Shown here piece by piece: positions 56,983-58,974 of a stretch of 58,974 nt of DNA. The notes below the pieces were generated by a model. The model saw only the letters and a program-made list of their open reading frames with translations, had not been told where the DNA came from and made no database searches. The stretch lies in the NCBI GenBank assembly GCA_964058845.1, contig CAXKVR010000354.1, positions 1-58,974 of the forward strand. Direction: 5' to 3'. Each line of letters opens with the position of its first letter. The first letter of the stretch is position 1. The stretch comes from Carex sylvatica. Its lineage: Eukaryota > Streptophyta > Magnoliopsida > Poales > Cyperaceae. A program made the translations under genes and the position numbers.

Positions 56983-58974
56983 CTATGCAATTTGACTATA
57001 GTCCTTCCATGTAGCTTCTTCCTCAGCTTGCCCCTGCCATTGGATTAACACATGTGCAATTGCTACATTCTTTCTTTTCACCATCCTCCTTGCGAGTATC
57101 AACTGAGGTAAAATCTCCAAACTGGCTACTGGACCCATAATGGGTAAGGTCGGAGAGCTAGCTGGAACATCACCTATCTTCTTCTTTGGCTGCGATACAT
57201 GAAACACATGATGGATTTGTGAATTTGGTGGCAGGTTCAACTTGTAAGCTACTTCACCCATCTTCTCGATTACTTCAAATGGGCCATAGTATTTGGGATT
57301 GAGCTTTTGGTTGTGCATACCAGCCACTGACACTTGCCAGTAGGGTTGAGAAATACCCAGTCTCCAACTGATAACTTTTTTCTCTGATCGATGCTTATCC
57401 TCATTTTGCTTCATTCTAGCTTGAGCCTTCTCCAAATTAGACTTTAATTTTGCCAGTGTTGCTTGTCGGTCACTCAGAATCTCATTTACTGCATCTACTG
57501 GCCCCTTTGGAACACTTCCCAAAGCTAGTTGAGGAGGTGGATACCCGTATAAAGCTTCAAAAGGTGAAGTCTTTATCGAGCTATGCCAATTCGAGTTATA
57601 CCACCACTCTGCTAAAGGCAGGTACTGAGACCACCTATTTTGCTTTTCATACACCATGCTTCTGAGGTAGTGTTCCACACACTGGTTTACCTTTTCAGTT
57701 TGACCGTCTGATTGTGGATAGTAGGATGTGTTCATCCTTAATTGCACCCCTAATTTTCCCCTTAACTCCTTCCAAAACCTACTTGTAAAAATCGGATCCC
57801 TACTCGATATAATATTACTGGGTAACCCATGCAACTTGTAAACTTGATCCATAAACACTTGGGCCATATCTGATGCTTTATATGGATGTTTCAATGCCAT
57901 AAAATATGCATACTTTGTAAGTCTGTCAACAACCACAAATATGACCTCTAACCCTTTAGATTTTGGAAGATCTGTTATAAAATTCATTCCAATACTCTCC
58001 CAAGCCTCATCAGGAATTGGTAATGGTTGTAGCAATCCAGGTGGAGATACATACTCAGATTTGTTAATCTGACAATTGACACAGTTTCTGATGTGCTGAT
58101 ACACTTCTTCCTTCAACTTAGGCCAATAGAAAAGTTTCTTCACTATTTGATATGTAGCAGTGATGCCACTATGTCCTCCCAGACTTGAGTCATGTAACTC
58201 CCTCAAAATGGCCTCTCTCAGTTCTCCATGGTTTACCTACACATATTCTGTTTTTGTATCTAATCACCTCGTGATACACACTCAGTTTTGAATCCCCTTC
58301 ACCTTCAATTTCATCTTTCAACTTTCTTCTCAATTGTTTTATCCACACATCCTGCTTGTAACTCTCTACTACATCCTCTACCCAATTGGAAACTAACTCA
58401 CTCAACAAATTCAGTTTTGCATTTAATTCTCCAGTCTGACCATTTTGCCCTTTTCTCCTAAATAGTGCATCCGTCACCTTGTTTTCTGCCCCCTTTTTAT
58501 ATTCAATTGTATATTTCAATCCCAACAACTTACTGAGTCCTTTATGTTGCATAGGGGTATTAACTCTTTGTTCAATGAAGTATTTCAAACTGATTTGGTC
58601 AGTCCTTATGACAAATTCAGCACCTAACAAGTAGTGCTTCCACTTTGACACAGCTGAAAATAAAGCTAATAATTCTTTCTCTGAGGTTGACAATGACTGG
58701 TTCTTTATCCCTAACTTCTTACTCATGTATGCCACAGGTCTCCTCCCTTGCATTAACACAGCCCTAATCCCTACCTGACACGCATCAGTTTCTAAAATGA
58801 AAGGTTATTGCAAATCCGGAAGCTTTAGGACATGAGCAGTTACCATAGCCTGTTTCAATTGTTCAAAGGCTGTTTCTGCCTCATCACTCCACTAAAATGA
58901 ATTTTTCTTAAGGAGATTAGTTAGAGGTTGAGCAATAAATCCGCACCCTTTAACGAATTTTCTGTAATAACCCG
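56983..58974 (-). pseudogene. gypsy pol remnant: RT end, RNase H, integrase, chromodomain
   Basis: From the right edge: the RT C-terminus (YYRKFVKG..IAQPLTNLL) with stops at 58892-58894 and 58805-58807. Then RNase H to 58190 (VAYMSKKLG, STSEKELLALFSAV, KWKHYLLGAEFVIRTDQ). After a frameshift at 58190-58206 comes integrase with HHCC zinc finger (HDSSLGGHSG..CVNCQ) and core. The first catalytic Asp is replaced (GMNFITDLP, usually DF) and the second too (IISSRDPIF, usually SDRD); the Glu in DGQTEKVN remains. The end carries a chromodomain (VLIQWQGQAEEEATWKDY), which in this family guides integration to marked chromatin. It is inactive. Confidence 0.9.

Larger units (their letters stand above)
56371..58974 (-). 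mobile_element. Ty3/gypsy chromovirus, 3' part (runs off the right edge)
   Basis: A 3' LTR (56371-56930) is followed, reading outward on the minus strand, by a purine tract (complement of 56931-56943), an integrase with C-terminal chromodomain, RNase H and the end of reverse transcriptase. The order RT-RNase H-integrase and the chromodomain identify a chromovirus. The 5' half lies beyond the window. Stops and a frameshift show it is defective. Confidence 0.9.

Overview
This is nuclear DNA from a flowering plant, most likely a eudicot. It has AT-rich spliced introns, GT-AG junctions, plant-specific gene families, and a heavy load of LTR retrotransposons, Mutator-type elements and foldback MITEs. 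I could not assign a genus. Three host genes are complete and readable. An L-type lectin receptor kinase lies on the minus strand (two exons, 11924-14531, 655 aa). The 20S proteasome alpha subunit type 4 (PAC1-like) is also on the minus strand (two exons, 28073-30992, 249 aa). The NatC auxiliary subunit NAA35/MAK10 is on the plus strand (sixteen exons, 48306-55849, 731 aa). For all three, the exon lengths and phases I picked add up to an open reading frame. A possible 3' end of another gene touches the left edge.

Mobile DNA fills most of the rest. At 2241-9942 is a decayed Ty1/copia element on the minus strand with two 443-bp LTRs; a 1.8-kb solo LTR with a perfect 5-bp target duplication has landed inside its gag-pol. 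At 15241-23081, 0.7 kb upstream of the lectin kinase start codon, is a complete Mutator-like element (MULE). It has terminal inverted repeats, an exact 9-bp target duplication (GTGTGGAGG) and an intact FAR1-type transposase gene whose ATG codon seems to sit alone at the end of an exon. At 24569-24880 is a small copia-type solo LTR with its 5-bp duplication. At 34513-47546 is a second, older element with long inverted repeats. It carries a broken plant mobile domain (PMD, MAIN-like) gene, and a young 9.7-kb copia element has inserted into an intron of that gene. At the right edge (56371-58974) is the 3' part of a Ty3/gypsy chromovirus with a disabled integrase.

The two most notable systems are the two TIR elements. 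One shows a FAR1-RELATED-type gene still as a transposase inside its own transposon. The other shows a PMD gene as the only recognisable cargo of a TIR element whose inverted repeats are studded with CCGGTTA-type motifs. Together with the nested insertions they give a relative order: PMD element, then young copia; old copia, then solo LTR.

Spaces between genes hold foldback repeats, tandem repeats with periods of about 31, 64 and 92 bp, microsatellites and telomere-like repeats. No rRNA, tRNA or CRISPR array was recognised; tRNAs were not searched exhaustively.
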